DNA from: JBKEDS01 sp047975545
GTDB lineage: Bacteria; Bacteroidota; Bacteroidia; Flavobacteriales; Flavobacteriaceae
Assembly: GCA_047975545.1 (NCBI GenBank)
Contig: JBKEDS010000012.1
Coordinates: 19,697 to 83,696 of the forward strand
Direction: 5' to 3'
DNA length: 64,000 nt
Positions within the stretch are counted from its first letter, which is position 1. Each line of letters starts with the position of its first letter. Made by a program: the position numbers and the translations under genes. A model generated the notes under the pieces. It was not told the origin of the DNA, searched no databases, and saw nothing but the letters and a program-made list of their open reading frames with translations. Positions 33,691-42,302 of this stretch are shown here, piece by piece.

Positions 33691-35034
33691 TCAAGTGCTT
33701 AATTCTTTCTTTATTTGTTTAACTTCTTCACCTATATCGCCCGCCCCAATGGTTAAAACTACTTGGGCTTGCGATGCTTTTATCTTGTTGATTAAATCTT
33801 CTTTTTTAACCAATTGTTTGTTTTGGTTTTCTATTTTCCCGAGAAGCCACTCCGAGGTTACGCCGGGTATGGGCAATTCGCGCGCCGGGTAAATATCCAT
33901 TAGCAACACCTCGTTGAATTGCGACAGACTTTTGGCAAATTCGTTGGCAAAATCCTGTGTTCGGCTAAACAGATGCGGCTGAAAAACCGCCAATACTTTT
34001 TTGCCGGGATACATTTCGCGCACGGCTTGGTGTACGGCATTTATTTCCTCTGGATGGTGCGCATAATCGTCGATATACACTAAATCGTTAGTTTTTATAT
34101 GATAGCTAAAACGCCTTTTTACACCTTTGTAGGTAGCCAAGGCCTGCTTTAACTGTTCGGCATTGCAACCGTATTCCAAGGCCATTGCCACTGCCGCCAA
34201 GGCATTTAGCAAATTATGGCGACCAGGTAGGGCAAACTTGAAATTGGCCAACAGGGTTTTGGGTGTTTTTACATCGAACACATATAGGCCGTTTTCAATT
34301 TTTATGTTTTTAACGGCATAATCGGCATTGTCGTTAACACCAAAGGTTATGCCTTGTACGGGCAGTCCGTTTTTAACGAACAGTTTTCCGTTGGGTTTTA
34401 GTTTTTTTGAAAACTCACGGAAGGATTTTTCCAGTTCCGACACATCGCCGTAAATATCCAAGTGGTCGGCATCCATGGAGGTAATACAGGCCAAATTGGG
34501 CGATAAGGTCAAGAACGAGCGATCAAACTCGTCGGCCTCGACCACCGAAACCTCGGTACCCTTGCTTATATAATTGGAATTATAATTTTCGCTAATACCA
34601 CCCAAGAAAGCCGTCACGGGCACATTGCAACTGTACAGTAAATGCCCGAGAATGCTGGTGGGGGTGGTGTTGCCAGGCGTTCCGGCAACCGCCAAACAAA
34701 AGGTGTGCTCGGTAATATGCCCCAAAACCTGTGAGCGTTTTAATACCGCAAAGCCTTCTTCCTTAAAATACGCTAATTGGGCGTGCTGCTTTACGGCAGG
34801 CGTATACACAACCAAGGTTTCGGTTTTGCTTAAAAATGGTTTTGGCACATTTTCCAACGCATCGCTAAAACAAATGTTTATACCCAAATTGGTTAGGGCA
34901 TTGGTTATTTCGGTCGGGGTTTTGTCGTAGCCCGAAACGGTTTTGCCATTGGCCATAAAATACCGTGCCAAGGCACTCATGCCTATACCGCCAATGCCTA
35001 TAAAGTAAACGTTATGTACGCTGTTTAAGTTCAT
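33691..35034 (-). CDS. murC: UDP-N-acetylmuramate--L-alanine ligase MurC with altered P-loop
   Basis: This 447-residue Mur ligase adds L-Ala to UDP-MurNAc in the cytoplasm. FIGIGGIGMSALARY (11-25) is the Rossmann UDP-binding motif, EADEFDRSF carries the metal/ATP Glu, SMDADHLDIYG and YIDDYAHHPTE-like YIDDYAHHPEEI are intact, and the C-terminal domain is complete. The P-loop is abnormal. The family reads AGTHGKTTT, but here residues 117-125 are AGTPGNTTP, so the ATP-binding Lys (position 122) is Asn and His120 and Thr125 are Pro. Such a protein should not bind ATP normally. All else is MurC-like, and it overlaps murG by 4 bp. A sequencing error is a serious possibility. Confidence 0.93.
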   Translation of the reverse strand: MNLNSVHNVYFIGIGGIGMSALARYFMANGKTVSGYDKTPTEITNALTNLGINICFSDALENVPKPFLSKTETLVVYTPAVKQHAQLAYFKEEGFAVLKRSQVLGHITEHTFCLAVAGTPGNTTPTSILGHLLYSCNVPVTAFLGGISENYNSNYISKGTEVSVVEADEFDRSFLTLSPNLACITSMDADHLDIYGDVSELEKSFREFSKKLKPNGKLFVKNGLPVQGITFGVNDNADYAVKNIKIENGLYVFDVKTPKTLLANFKFALPGRHNLLNALAAVAMALEYGCNAEQLKQALATYKGVKRRFSYHIKTNDLVYIDDYAHHPEEINAVHQAVREMYPGKKVLAVFQPHLFSRTQDFANEFAKSLSQFNEVLLMDIYPARELPIPGVTSEWLLGKIENQNKQLVKKEDLINKIKASQAQVVLTIGAGDIGEEVKQIKKELST

Positions 35035-36140
35035 TTATTTTTTAAAAGTTTTTCAACTTCGTTGGCTATTTGTTTTGTGGCATTAACCAATGCCAATTGT
35101 TTTATGTTTTTGCTTAGCTCGTTTTGTTTTTGGGGCGAAGCGATTAGGTTTGAAAATTTGTTTTCGAAATCGGCATCCAATTCATCCTCCTTTATTAAAA
35201 TAGCCGCATTTTTATCGGCAATGGCCAAAGCGTTTTTGGTTTGATGGTTCTCGGCCACGTTGGGCGACGGAATAAAAACAACCGGCTTGCCCACAATACA
35301 AAGCTCGGACACCGAACTGGCACCCGCCCTTGATATTACTATATCGGCGGTGGCATAGGCCAAATCCATTCGGTTTAAAAACTCGTACACCTGAACGTTT
35401 GCCGTATTGTTGTAAATTTTATATTGCTGATAGTACAACTTGCCGCATTGCCAAATAACCTGAACGTTTTGCGCATCGAAAAAATCCAATTCCTTTTCAA
35501 TAAGCTGGTTAATGCGCCTTGCGCCCAAACTACCGCCCAAGACCAAAAGCGTTGGTTTTCCTTCTTTCAACTTAAAAAAGGCTTTTGCTTCTTGGGTTTT
35601 GCTTTGTACGCTTAGCAAATCCTGACGCACGGGATTTCCTGTTTTTACCAATTTGTCGGCGGGAAAAAACCGCTCCAAACCATCGTATGCTACACATATT
35701 TTTTGCACTTTGCCCGCCAACCATTTATTGGTTACGCCGGGAAAGGAATTTTGCTCCTGTATTAAACTTGGCACGCCTTTGAAAACCGCCATACGCAACA
35801 AGGGGCCACTGGCAAAACCGCCCGTACCGATAGCCACATCGGGCCTAAAGGCTTTTATTATTTTTCGGGAGTTATACAAACTACTTAGCAACTTAAACGG
35901 AAACAATAGGTTTTTTAAGGTTAGTTTTCGTTGTATGCCCGAAATCCAAAGGCCTTTAATGCTATATCCAGCCTGCGGCACTTTGTCCATTTCCATCCTG
36001 TCCTTAGCGCCCACGAACAAAAACTCGGCATCGGGAAAACGCAACTTTAACTCGTTGGCAATGGCTATGGCCGGATAAATATGCCCGCCCGTACCGCCGC
36101 CCGATAGAATGATTTTGTATGTGTTTGAATTAGGTTTCAC
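35031..36140 (-). CDS. murG: UDP-GlcNAc transferase MurG (lipid II synthase)
   Basis: This 369-residue GT28 glycosyltransferase makes lipid II from lipid I at the inner face of the membrane. Motifs are GGGTGGHIYPAIAIANEL at about 14-31, GTGGFASGP near 105, LGGSLGARRIN near 200, and SRAGASSVSELC near 273, with ENHQ for UDP-GlcNAc binding. The start is GTG at 36140 just before KPNSNTYKIILSGGG. The stop overlaps the murC start (ATGA). It follows the four-helix-bundle gene rather than ftsW directly. Confidence 0.96.
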   Translation of the reverse strand: MKPNSNTYKIILSGGGTGGHIYPAIAIANELKLRFPDAEFLFVGAKDRMEMDKVPQAGYSIKGLWISGIQRKLTLKNLLFPFKLLSSLYNSRKIIKAFRPDVAIGTGGFASGPLLRMAVFKGVPSLIQEQNSFPGVTNKWLAGKVQKICVAYDGLERFFPADKLVKTGNPVRQDLLSVQSKTQEAKAFFKLKEGKPTLLVLGGSLGARRINQLIEKELDFFDAQNVQVIWQCGKLYYQQYKIYNNTANVQVYEFLNRMDLAYATADIVISRAGASSVSELCIVGKPVVFIPSPNVAENHQTKNALAIADKNAAILIKEDELDADFENKFSNLIASPQKQNELSKNIKQLALVNATKQIANEVEKLLKNK

Positions 36141-36179
36141 GAGTTATTAGTTATGGGTTTTGAGTTATGGGTTTACGGG

Positions 36180-36533
36180 TTATGATTTACGATTTCTCAT
36201 TGTTTTAATTGAAGCTACGACTATTGATAATAATTCATTTCCCCCGGCATTAAGCCGTTTCAATTCCTCCTGTTCTTTATTCCCTACTTCTTGTAGCAAT
36301 TCGATGAAATACATGCTTTCATCGGTTTCTTCTTCTACAATTTTTAATTTATTTATAAAATCGGCACTTGATTTGGCCCCGCACGCAGCCCTATAATTTG
36401 CCCCAACAGAACTTGAACACCGTATTAATTGGTTGCAATACGCATTATACTCCCTATTTATTGGAAATTTTGTGCTCAACTTCCAACAGTCCGCCGCATA
36501 TTGTTTTGTTCTATTTTTTAATGCTTCCTTCAT
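36180..36533 (-). CDS. four-helix-bundle protein (23S rRNA intervening-sequence protein family)
   Basis: This 117-residue, wholly helical protein shows the family hallmarks: an N-terminal RTKQYAADCWKLSTKFP helix, the motif NQLIRCSSSVGANYRAA, then KSSADFINKLKIVEEETDES and an LLQEVGNKEQEELKRLNA helix. Members are encoded in intervening sequences of 23S rRNA in some bacteria, or stand alone near repeats and mobile regions. They form pentameric bundles of unclear function. Here it interrupts the ftsW-murG order of the dcw cluster. Gaps are 34 bp to ftsW and 39 bp to murG. The DNA on the murG side holds short repeats (GTTATGGGTTT twice at about 36148-36177). It is probably an insertion into the cluster. 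Confidence 0.85.
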   Translation of the reverse strand: MKEALKNRTKQYAADCWKLSTKFPINREYNAYCNQLIRCSSSVGANYRAACGAKSSADFINKLKIVEEETDESMYFIELLQEVGNKEQEELKRLNAGGNELLSIVVASIKTMRNRKS

Positions 36534-36567
36534 TAAATCGTAATTTTAAAATCGGATATTGAAAATA

Positions 36568-37764
36568 TTAAATGGTTTCCGATAGGATTTCCAACGGGTT
36601 GTCTTCATCTACAAATTCCTGTTCTTTTATTTCCTCGCGTTTTGCGCTTACGCTTAATATTACGCCTATGGCCAAACAGGCCATCCAAATCGAGGTTCCG
36701 CCACTGCTTATTAAGGGCAGCGTTTGCCCCGTTACGGGGAAAAGCTCGACCGCCACCGCCATATTTATCAGGGCTTGAAGCACAATGGGCAAGCCTACGC
36801 CCAATACGACCAGCTTACCAAAAACGGTATCGGATTTTTGGGCCACGATTACAATCCTGAACAGCAACCACAGATACATAACCATAATAAACACACCGCC
36901 GAGCATGCCGTATTCTTCAATAATAATGGCATAAATAAAATCGGATGACGATTGCGGCAAAAAGTTTTTTTGCATGCTCTTGCCCGGGCCAACGCCGTAA
37001 ATACCGCCTGTTGCTATGGCTATTTTGGCTTTTTCTATTTGGTAATCGGCTTCGGTATCTTCTTTATTGGTAAAGTTTTCAATACGGCTCATCCACGTAT
37101 CCACACGGTTGGGCATGGCTTCGGGAAACGCCTTAGCTACAAGAACAAATATGGTAAGCGCCAAAAGCCCGGCGCCCATAATAACCACCAAATAGCGTAT
37201 GGGATAACCGCCGATAAACACCAACAGCACCACAATAAAAAACATAATGGCCGCCGTGGACAGGTTGGCGGGCAATATAAGCCCCAACACTACAAAAACA
37301 GGTGCCCACAACGGCAAAATAGAACTTTTGAACGTAATGGTTTTATCTTGTATCTTAGACATGTACCGCGCCACATAAACCATAAGCACTACAAAGGCAA
37401 AGGTCGAGGTTTGAAAACTCATGCCCACAAAGGGTATTTGTATCCACCTACTGGCATTAGCGCCCTCGATGGTAGTACCTTGAAGCATGGTTACTACCAA
37501 TAGTACGACTACAACGGGAATCATAACCAACGACAGCCCCTTAAAATACCGATACGGAATTTTATGCACCCCGTAAATAATAACAAACCCAAAAAACAAA
37601 TGCACAAAATGTTTTATAAAAAAGCTAAACGTACCGCTTCCGCCGCCTTTATAGGCCAAATTACTGGCTGCGCTATAAACAGGCAAAAACGACAGTATGG
37701 CCAACAGCGCCACAATTGCCCAAATTAGCTTATCGCCCTTAATATTTTTGAATAATAGCCCCAT
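36568..37764 (-). CDS. ftsW: SEDS glycosyltransferase FtsW
   Basis: This 398-residue polytopic membrane protein of the SEDS family polymerises lipid II at the septum with its partner FtsI. About ten transmembrane helices can be seen. The family signature PVTGQTLPLISSGGTS lies near residues 340-355, and the large periplasmic loop contains GIYGVGPGKSMQKNFLPQ and SSDFIYAIIIEEYG. It ends in an acidic cytoplasmic tail. It lies downstream of murD after a 249-bp gap with a palindromic repeat. Confidence 0.96.
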   Translation of the reverse strand: MGLLFKNIKGDKLIWAIVALLAILSFLPVYSAASNLAYKGGGSGTFSFFIKHFVHLFFGFVIIYGVHKIPYRYFKGLSLVMIPVVVVLLVVTMLQGTTIEGANASRWIQIPFVGMSFQTSTFAFVVLMVYVARYMSKIQDKTITFKSSILPLWAPVFVVLGLILPANLSTAAIMFFIVVLLVFIGGYPIRYLVVIMGAGLLALTIFVLVAKAFPEAMPNRVDTWMSRIENFTNKEDTEADYQIEKAKIAIATGGIYGVGPGKSMQKNFLPQSSSDFIYAIIIEEYGMLGGVFIMVMYLWLLFRIVIVAQKSDTVFGKLVVLGVGLPIVLQALINMAVAVELFPVTGQTLPLISSGGTSIWMACLAIGVILSVSAKREEIKEQEFVDEDNPLEILSETI

Positions 37765-37845
37765 TGTTCTTTGGACATTTCCCCTAAGAGGAAAACTTTC
37801 ATTTTAAATTTTCAACTTTAATTAACACCTACACAATTTTGAGAA

Positions 37846-37915
37846 GAGATCGCTTCGTCGTCGTGCCTCCTTCTCGCGATGACGCCATTGCAACGACAAC
37901 AGAGGAAGCAATCTC
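37846..37915 (+). repeat. nested palindromic repeat between murD and ftsW
   Basis: Outer arms GAGATCGCTTC (37846-37856) and GAAGCAATCTC (37905-37915) carry one mismatch. The middle contains TCGTCGTGCCTCCTTCTCGC and a degenerate GATGACGCCATTG centre. It is about 87% like the 57188 copy by eye. Nothing else was recognised in the 37765-38013 gap. Confidence 0.8.
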
Positions 37916-38013
37916 CATAAGCCATAATATAATTAACCTAACATTAGTTTCACTTAATATATTCAACACCCTTTTTTACATCAATCCTTCACCTTTGGGA
38001 GGATTAATATGGA

Positions 38014-39345
38014 CTATAAATTCCGCACGGCTTCCTTAAACTGGCGGCCGCGGTCTTCGTAATTTTCGAACAAATCGAAACTGGCGCAAGCGGGCGACAA
38101 TAATACGTTATCACCGGCTTCGGCCAATTTGTAGGCTATTTTAACAGCTTCTTTCATCGACTGGGTTTCAACCATAACATCGACCATGCCGCCAAAGGTG
38201 TCCATTAGTTTTTGGTTATCCTTGCCCAAGCATATAATGGCTTTTACTTTTTCGTTTACAAAAGGGAAAAGCTCCTCGTAATTATTGCCTTTATCCTCGC
38301 CGCCAACTATCCAAACCGTGGGTGCCGCCATGCTTTCCAAAGCGTAATAAACCGAATTGACGTTTGTGGCCTTGGAATCGTTTATGTACTGTACCTTGTT
38401 TATTTTTAAAACATGCTCCAAACGGTGTTCTACGGCTTGGAAATTTTCCAAACTTTCCCTTATGGTTTGTTTTCGTATTTTTAAAAGATGCGCTACAGTA
38501 GAAGCGGCCATGGCATTTTTAACATTGTGTTTTCCTTCTAATGTAAGACTTGTAGTAGGCATAGTTATCGAATTGTTATTTATAGTTATTATTATATTAT
38601 CGTGTTTTAAATAAGCACCGTTTTCAACTTCTTTTGTTAATGAAAAAGGCAGTAATATGGATTGAACGGGATGTTTTTCCAACCAATTGGTTATTACCGC
38701 GTCATCGGCATCGAAAATTAAATAATCGGCCTTGGTTTGATTTTTGGCTATCCTGAATTTTGATGCTATATAGTTTTCAAACTCGTACCCGTACCTATCC
38801 AAATGGTCGGGCGTTATGTTGGTTATTACTGCAATATGGGGCTTGAAGGTTTTAATATCGTCCAACTGGAAACTGCTTATTTCCAATACGTAATTGGGGT
38901 AATTAAACTCCAAAACCTGCTTAGCGAAACTGTCGCCTATATTCCCTGCCAAGCCAACATTTAGCTCGTTTTTTAACAAATGGTGCGTTAGGGTTGCCGT
39001 TGTGGTTTTGCCGTTGCTGCCCGTAATGCCAATAATATTGGCGTTAGTAAATGTCGAGGCAAATTCTATTTCGGAAACCACGGGAATGCCTGCTTCACGT
39101 ATTTGTTTTACCAAGGGCGCCTTGTCGGGAATACCGGGGCTTTTCATAACCATATGGGCATTTAAAATTTTGGCCTCGGTATGGGTTTCGTCTTCCCATT
39201 CAATCTTGTTATGTTTAAGAACGTTTTTATATTTTTCTTTTATTTTTCCCTTATCGGAAACAAAAACCTCGTAGCCTTTTGCCTTTCCTAAAAGCGCGGT
39301 TCCTACGCCACTTTCGCCACCTCCGAGAACTACTAATTTTTTCAT
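38014..39345 (-). CDS. murD: UDP-MurNAc-L-alanine--D-glutamate ligase MurD
   Basis: This 443-residue cytoplasmic Mur ligase adds D-Glu. The P-loop GITGSNGKTTTATLTHHL (around residue 110) is intact, in contrast to MurC here. EISSFQLDD, NITPDHLDRYG and YINDSKATNVNS are the expected Mur motifs, and LLSPACASFDLFENYEDRG is MurD-specific. It starts with ATG at 39345, immediately downstream of a 14-bp tandem repeat that occupies the ribosome-binding region. Confidence 0.97.
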   Translation of the reverse strand: MKKLVVLGGGESGVGTALLGKAKGYEVFVSDKGKIKEKYKNVLKHNKIEWEDETHTEAKILNAHMVMKSPGIPDKAPLVKQIREAGIPVVSEIEFASTFTNANIIGITGSNGKTTTATLTHHLLKNELNVGLAGNIGDSFAKQVLEFNYPNYVLEISSFQLDDIKTFKPHIAVITNITPDHLDRYGYEFENYIASKFRIAKNQTKADYLIFDADDAVITNWLEKHPVQSILLPFSLTKEVENGAYLKHDNIIITINNNSITMPTTSLTLEGKHNVKNAMAASTVAHLLKIRKQTIRESLENFQAVEHRLEHVLKINKVQYINDSKATNVNSVYYALESMAAPTVWIVGGEDKGNNYEELFPFVNEKVKAIICLGKDNQKLMDTFGGMVDVMVETQSMKEAVKIAYKLAEAGDNVLLSPACASFDLFENYEDRGRQFKEAVRNL

Positions 39346-39373
39346 TTTTGATTTACGATTTTTGATTTACGAT
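39346..39373. repeat. 14-bp tandem direct repeat upstream of murD
   Basis: TTTTGATTTACGAT occurs twice, perfectly in tandem (39346-39359 and 39360-39373), directly against the murD start codon. The related sequence TATGATTTACGAT occurs near 36180 at the end of the four-helix-bundle gene. It replaces any Shine-Dalgarno-like sequence. Confidence 0.65.
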
Positions 39374-39434
39374 TAACTATTGATAAATTTAAATCAACCT
39401 ATTTGTTTTATTAGCTTTAAAAACTTTGTAAAGC

Positions 39435-39500
39435 GATTGCTTCGTCGTCGTACCTCCTTCTCGCAATGACGTCATTACGACAACAAGGGAGGAAGCAATC
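39435..39500 (+). repeat. nested palindromic repeat between mraY and murD
   Basis: Arms GATTGCTTC and GAAGCAATC are perfect. The middle has CCTCCTTCTCGCAATGACGT and AGGGAGG. Compared with 57188 the inner palindrome is shortened by a few bases on the right (GTCATTACGAC). It fills the 241-bp gap 39346-39586 with the tandem repeat above. Confidence 0.8.
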
Positions 39501-39586
39501 CCTATGTTATAATTAACTTACACTGTTTTTAATCTTCTTTTTCATTCTAAAATCCAATCTCGTTAATCGTTAATTCTTTTCTTCTA

Positions 39587-40828
39587 TTATCTAATTTTCA
39601 AGGTTACTATTGAAATAATGGCCAATAGGATGCCCACAATCCAAAACCGGGTTACAATCTTGCTTTCGTGATAGCCTTTTTTTTGGTAATGGTGGTGCAA
39701 TGGCGACATTAAAAAAATACGTCGGCCTTCGCCATACTTCTTCTTGGTATACTTAAACCAGCCCACTTGCAATACGACCGATAAATTTTCGGCTAAAAAG
39801 ATGCCGCACAATACGGGAATTAGCCATTCCTTACGTACCGCAATGGCTATAACGGCAATAATACCGCCTATGGTTAAACTGCCCGTATCGCCCATAAACA
39901 CTTGTGCCGGATAGGTATTGTACCATAAAAACCCGATAAGCGCCCCCACGAATGCGGCAATGTAAATGGTAATTTCCTCGACCCGCGGGATATACATGAT
40001 ATTTAGGTAATCGGAAAAAATAATATTGCCCGATACCCACGCAAAAATGCCCAAGGTAAGCACCACAATAGCCGATGTTCCGGCCGCCAAGCCGTCGATA
40101 CCGTCGGTTAGGTTGGCGCCGTTGGAAACGGCCGTGATGATAAAAATGCTCGCAATAATAAACACCCCCCAAGCGTATTTTGCCCAATCGGGGTTAACCC
40201 ATGTAATTAAATCGGCGTAATCAAACTCGTTATCCTTTACAAACGGAATTGTGGTTATAGTGGATTTTTCTTCATCCTTAAACAACTTGGCCTGTGGTAT
40301 GCCGGGGTTTTCGGCAAGTAATTCTTGCTGTACACTGGTGGGCAATTCTTCCTTAACCGTTACATTGGGGTTAAAATAAAGGGTTGCCCCAACAATAATG
40401 CCCAAGCCCACTTGGCCCATAACCTTAAACCGTCCTTTTAGGCCTTCTTTATCTTGTTTGAATTTTTTAATATAATCGTCTATAAAACCTATGGTACCCA
40501 TCCATAGGGTGGTTACGATAAGCAGGATGATATAGATGTTTTCCAACTTAGCTACCAAAAACACGGGAATTAAAGTGGCCAAAATGATAATAACACCGCC
40601 CATGGTTGGTGTTCCGGCCTTTTCGTTTTGGCCTTGCAGCCCTAAATCGCGAATGGTTTCGCCGACTTGCTGTTTTTGTAAAAACCGTATAATACGCTTT
40701 CCGTAAATTGTAGAAATTAACAACGACAATATTACCGCCAAGGCCGCCCTAAAGGTTAAAAACCCAAAAAGCGAGGCACCGGGCAACTGGAATTGTTCTT
40801 CTAAATAGTGAAACAGATAATACAGCAT
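39587..40828 (-). CDS. mraY: phospho-MurNAc-pentapeptide transferase MraY
   Basis: This 413-residue inner-membrane enzyme makes lipid I by moving phospho-MurNAc-pentapeptide to undecaprenyl phosphate. Motifs are KAGTPTMGGVIII, GFIDDYIK (with the catalytic Asp pair), NLTDGIDGLAAGT, and FMGDTGSLTIGG. MSPLHHHYQKKG is the His-rich loop. A flavobacterial insertion of about 50 residues (around 165-215) makes it longer than E. coli MraY. It follows murE after 10 bp. Confidence 0.97.
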   Translation of the reverse strand: MLYYLFHYLEEQFQLPGASLFGFLTFRAALAVILSLLISTIYGKRIIRFLQKQQVGETIRDLGLQGQNEKAGTPTMGGVIIILATLIPVFLVAKLENIYIILLIVTTLWMGTIGFIDDYIKKFKQDKEGLKGRFKVMGQVGLGIIVGATLYFNPNVTVKEELPTSVQQELLAENPGIPQAKLFKDEEKSTITTIPFVKDNEFDYADLITWVNPDWAKYAWGVFIIASIFIITAVSNGANLTDGIDGLAAGTSAIVVLTLGIFAWVSGNIIFSDYLNIMYIPRVEEITIYIAAFVGALIGFLWYNTYPAQVFMGDTGSLTIGGIIAVIAIAVRKEWLIPVLCGIFLAENLSVVLQVGWFKYTKKKYGEGRRIFLMSPLHHHYQKKGYHESKIVTRFWIVGILLAIISIVTLKIR

Positions 40829-40838
40829 TTTTAATTGG

Positions 40839-42302
40839 TTATTTATCTAATTGTTTTAAATAGTTGGTTACTTTTTTAAAATCGTCGAAATCGAAACGTT
40901 GCCCCTTAATTTCCTGATAGGCTTCGTGGCCCTTGCCCGCAATTAAAATAATATCGTTGGGCTGCGCCATTTGGCAAGCCGTTTTTATGGCCTGCGCACG
41001 ATCCACAATCGTTAGGGTTTTTTTATAATTCTGTGGCTCCACGCCTTTTTCCATATCGTTTAAAATAGCTTCGGGTTCTTCGCTCCTGGGGTTGTCGCTG
41101 GTAAACACTACCTTGGTGCTTAGTGCCGAGGCAATATGTCCCATTTTGGGGCGTTTGGCCTTGTCTCTATCGCCGCCGCAGCCCACAACGGTAATCAAGG
41201 TTTCGTTTTTGGTACGGATGCTGTTTATGGTTTCCAGAACATTTTTTAGCGCATCGGGCGTATGGGCATAATCGACAATAGCCGTTATTTTTTCGTTTGA
41301 AATTACATATTGAAACCGCCCGCTTACGCTTTCCAGCTCGCTTACGTACCGCAGTACCTCTTGCCTTTCCAAGCCCAATAGTTCGGCCGTGGCGTAAATA
41401 GCCAAAATGTTGTAAGCGTTAAAATTTCCTATTAAGCGCGTCCATACTTCCAAACCGTTTATTTTAAGCAGCAAACCGCTAAACTGGTTTTCCAAAATCT
41501 GGGCGCTGTAATCGGCATAGTTTTTTAGGGCATAGGTTACTTTTTTAGCCTTGGTGTTTTGCAGCATGACCAAGCCGTTTTTATCGTCGATATTCACCAG
41601 AGCAAAGGCCTTTTCGGGCAGGGCATCGAAAAACGATTTTTTCACATCCCGATATTCGGCAAAGGTGCTATGGTAATCCAAGTGGTCGTGCGATAGGTTG
41701 GTAAACACGCCGCCTTCAAAATACAAGCCCGTCGTCCGGTTTTGGTGAATGCCGTGTGAACTGACCTCCATAAAGCAAAACTCCACCCCGGCATCGTTCA
41801 TTTCTTTTAAATATTTATTTATGGTTAACGAATCGGGCGTGGTGTGGGTGGCCTTATATTCTTTTTCGTCTACCATAATTTTGACGGTAGAAAGCAAGCC
41901 TACTTTGTAGCCCGCCTTTTTAAACAATTGGTACAGTAAGCTGGACACCGTGGTTTTACCATTTGTACCCGTAACCCCGACCAATCGCAAGTTTTTTGAA
42001 GGCGCATGATAAAAATTAGACGCCATGATTGCCAAAGCCTCGTTGGAATTTTCAACCTCGACATACGTTATGCCCACTTGTAATTGCGAAGGCATGGTTT
42101 GGCAAACCACGGCAACTGCACCTTGCGCTATGGCTTTATCGATGTACGCATGCCCATCGGCAATATGCCCGCGAATGGCTACAAACAAGCCGCCGGCAAC
42201 GATGTTTCGGGAATCGAAATCGATAGCTTGCACCTCTATATTCGTGCTCCCCACCACGGCGTTTATCTTCACCTTATATAATATGTCCTTTAAAACCATC
42301 AT
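40839..42302 (-). CDS. murE: UDP-MurNAc-tripeptide ligase MurE
   Basis: This 487-residue cytoplasmic Mur ligase adds the third, diamino acid residue. P-loop GVTGTNGKTTVSSLLYQL is intact. Further motifs are MEVSSHGIHQNRT, TNLSHDHLDYHST and VDYAHTPDALKN. TSDNPRSEEPEAIL near residue 405 contains the DNPR motif that marks meso-diaminopimelate specificity, as expected for Bacteroidota. The ATGA overlap with ftsI shows translational coupling. murF is not in the window. Confidence 0.97.
   Translation of the reverse strand: MMVLKDILYKVKINAVVGSTNIEVQAIDFDSRNIVAGGLFVAIRGHIADGHAYIDKAIAQGAVAVVCQTMPSQLQVGITYVEVENSNEALAIMASNFYHAPSKNLRLVGVTGTNGKTTVSSLLYQLFKKAGYKVGLLSTVKIMVDEKEYKATHTTPDSLTINKYLKEMNDAGVEFCFMEVSSHGIHQNRTTGLYFEGGVFTNLSHDHLDYHSTFAEYRDVKKSFFDALPEKAFALVNIDDKNGLVMLQNTKAKKVTYALKNYADYSAQILENQFSGLLLKINGLEVWTRLIGNFNAYNILAIYATAELLGLERQEVLRYVSELESVSGRFQYVISNEKITAIVDYAHTPDALKNVLETINSIRTKNETLITVVGCGGDRDKAKRPKMGHIASALSTKVVFTSDNPRSEEPEAILNDMEKGVEPQNYKKTLTIVDRAQAIKTACQMAQPNDIILIAGKGHEAYQEIKGQRFDFDDFKKVTNYLKQLDK

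Noticed and set aside
36180..36533. Four-helix-bundle gene as an rRNA intervening sequence
   Set aside because: No rRNA sequence is present around it; it is a stand-alone member in a protein-coding operon.
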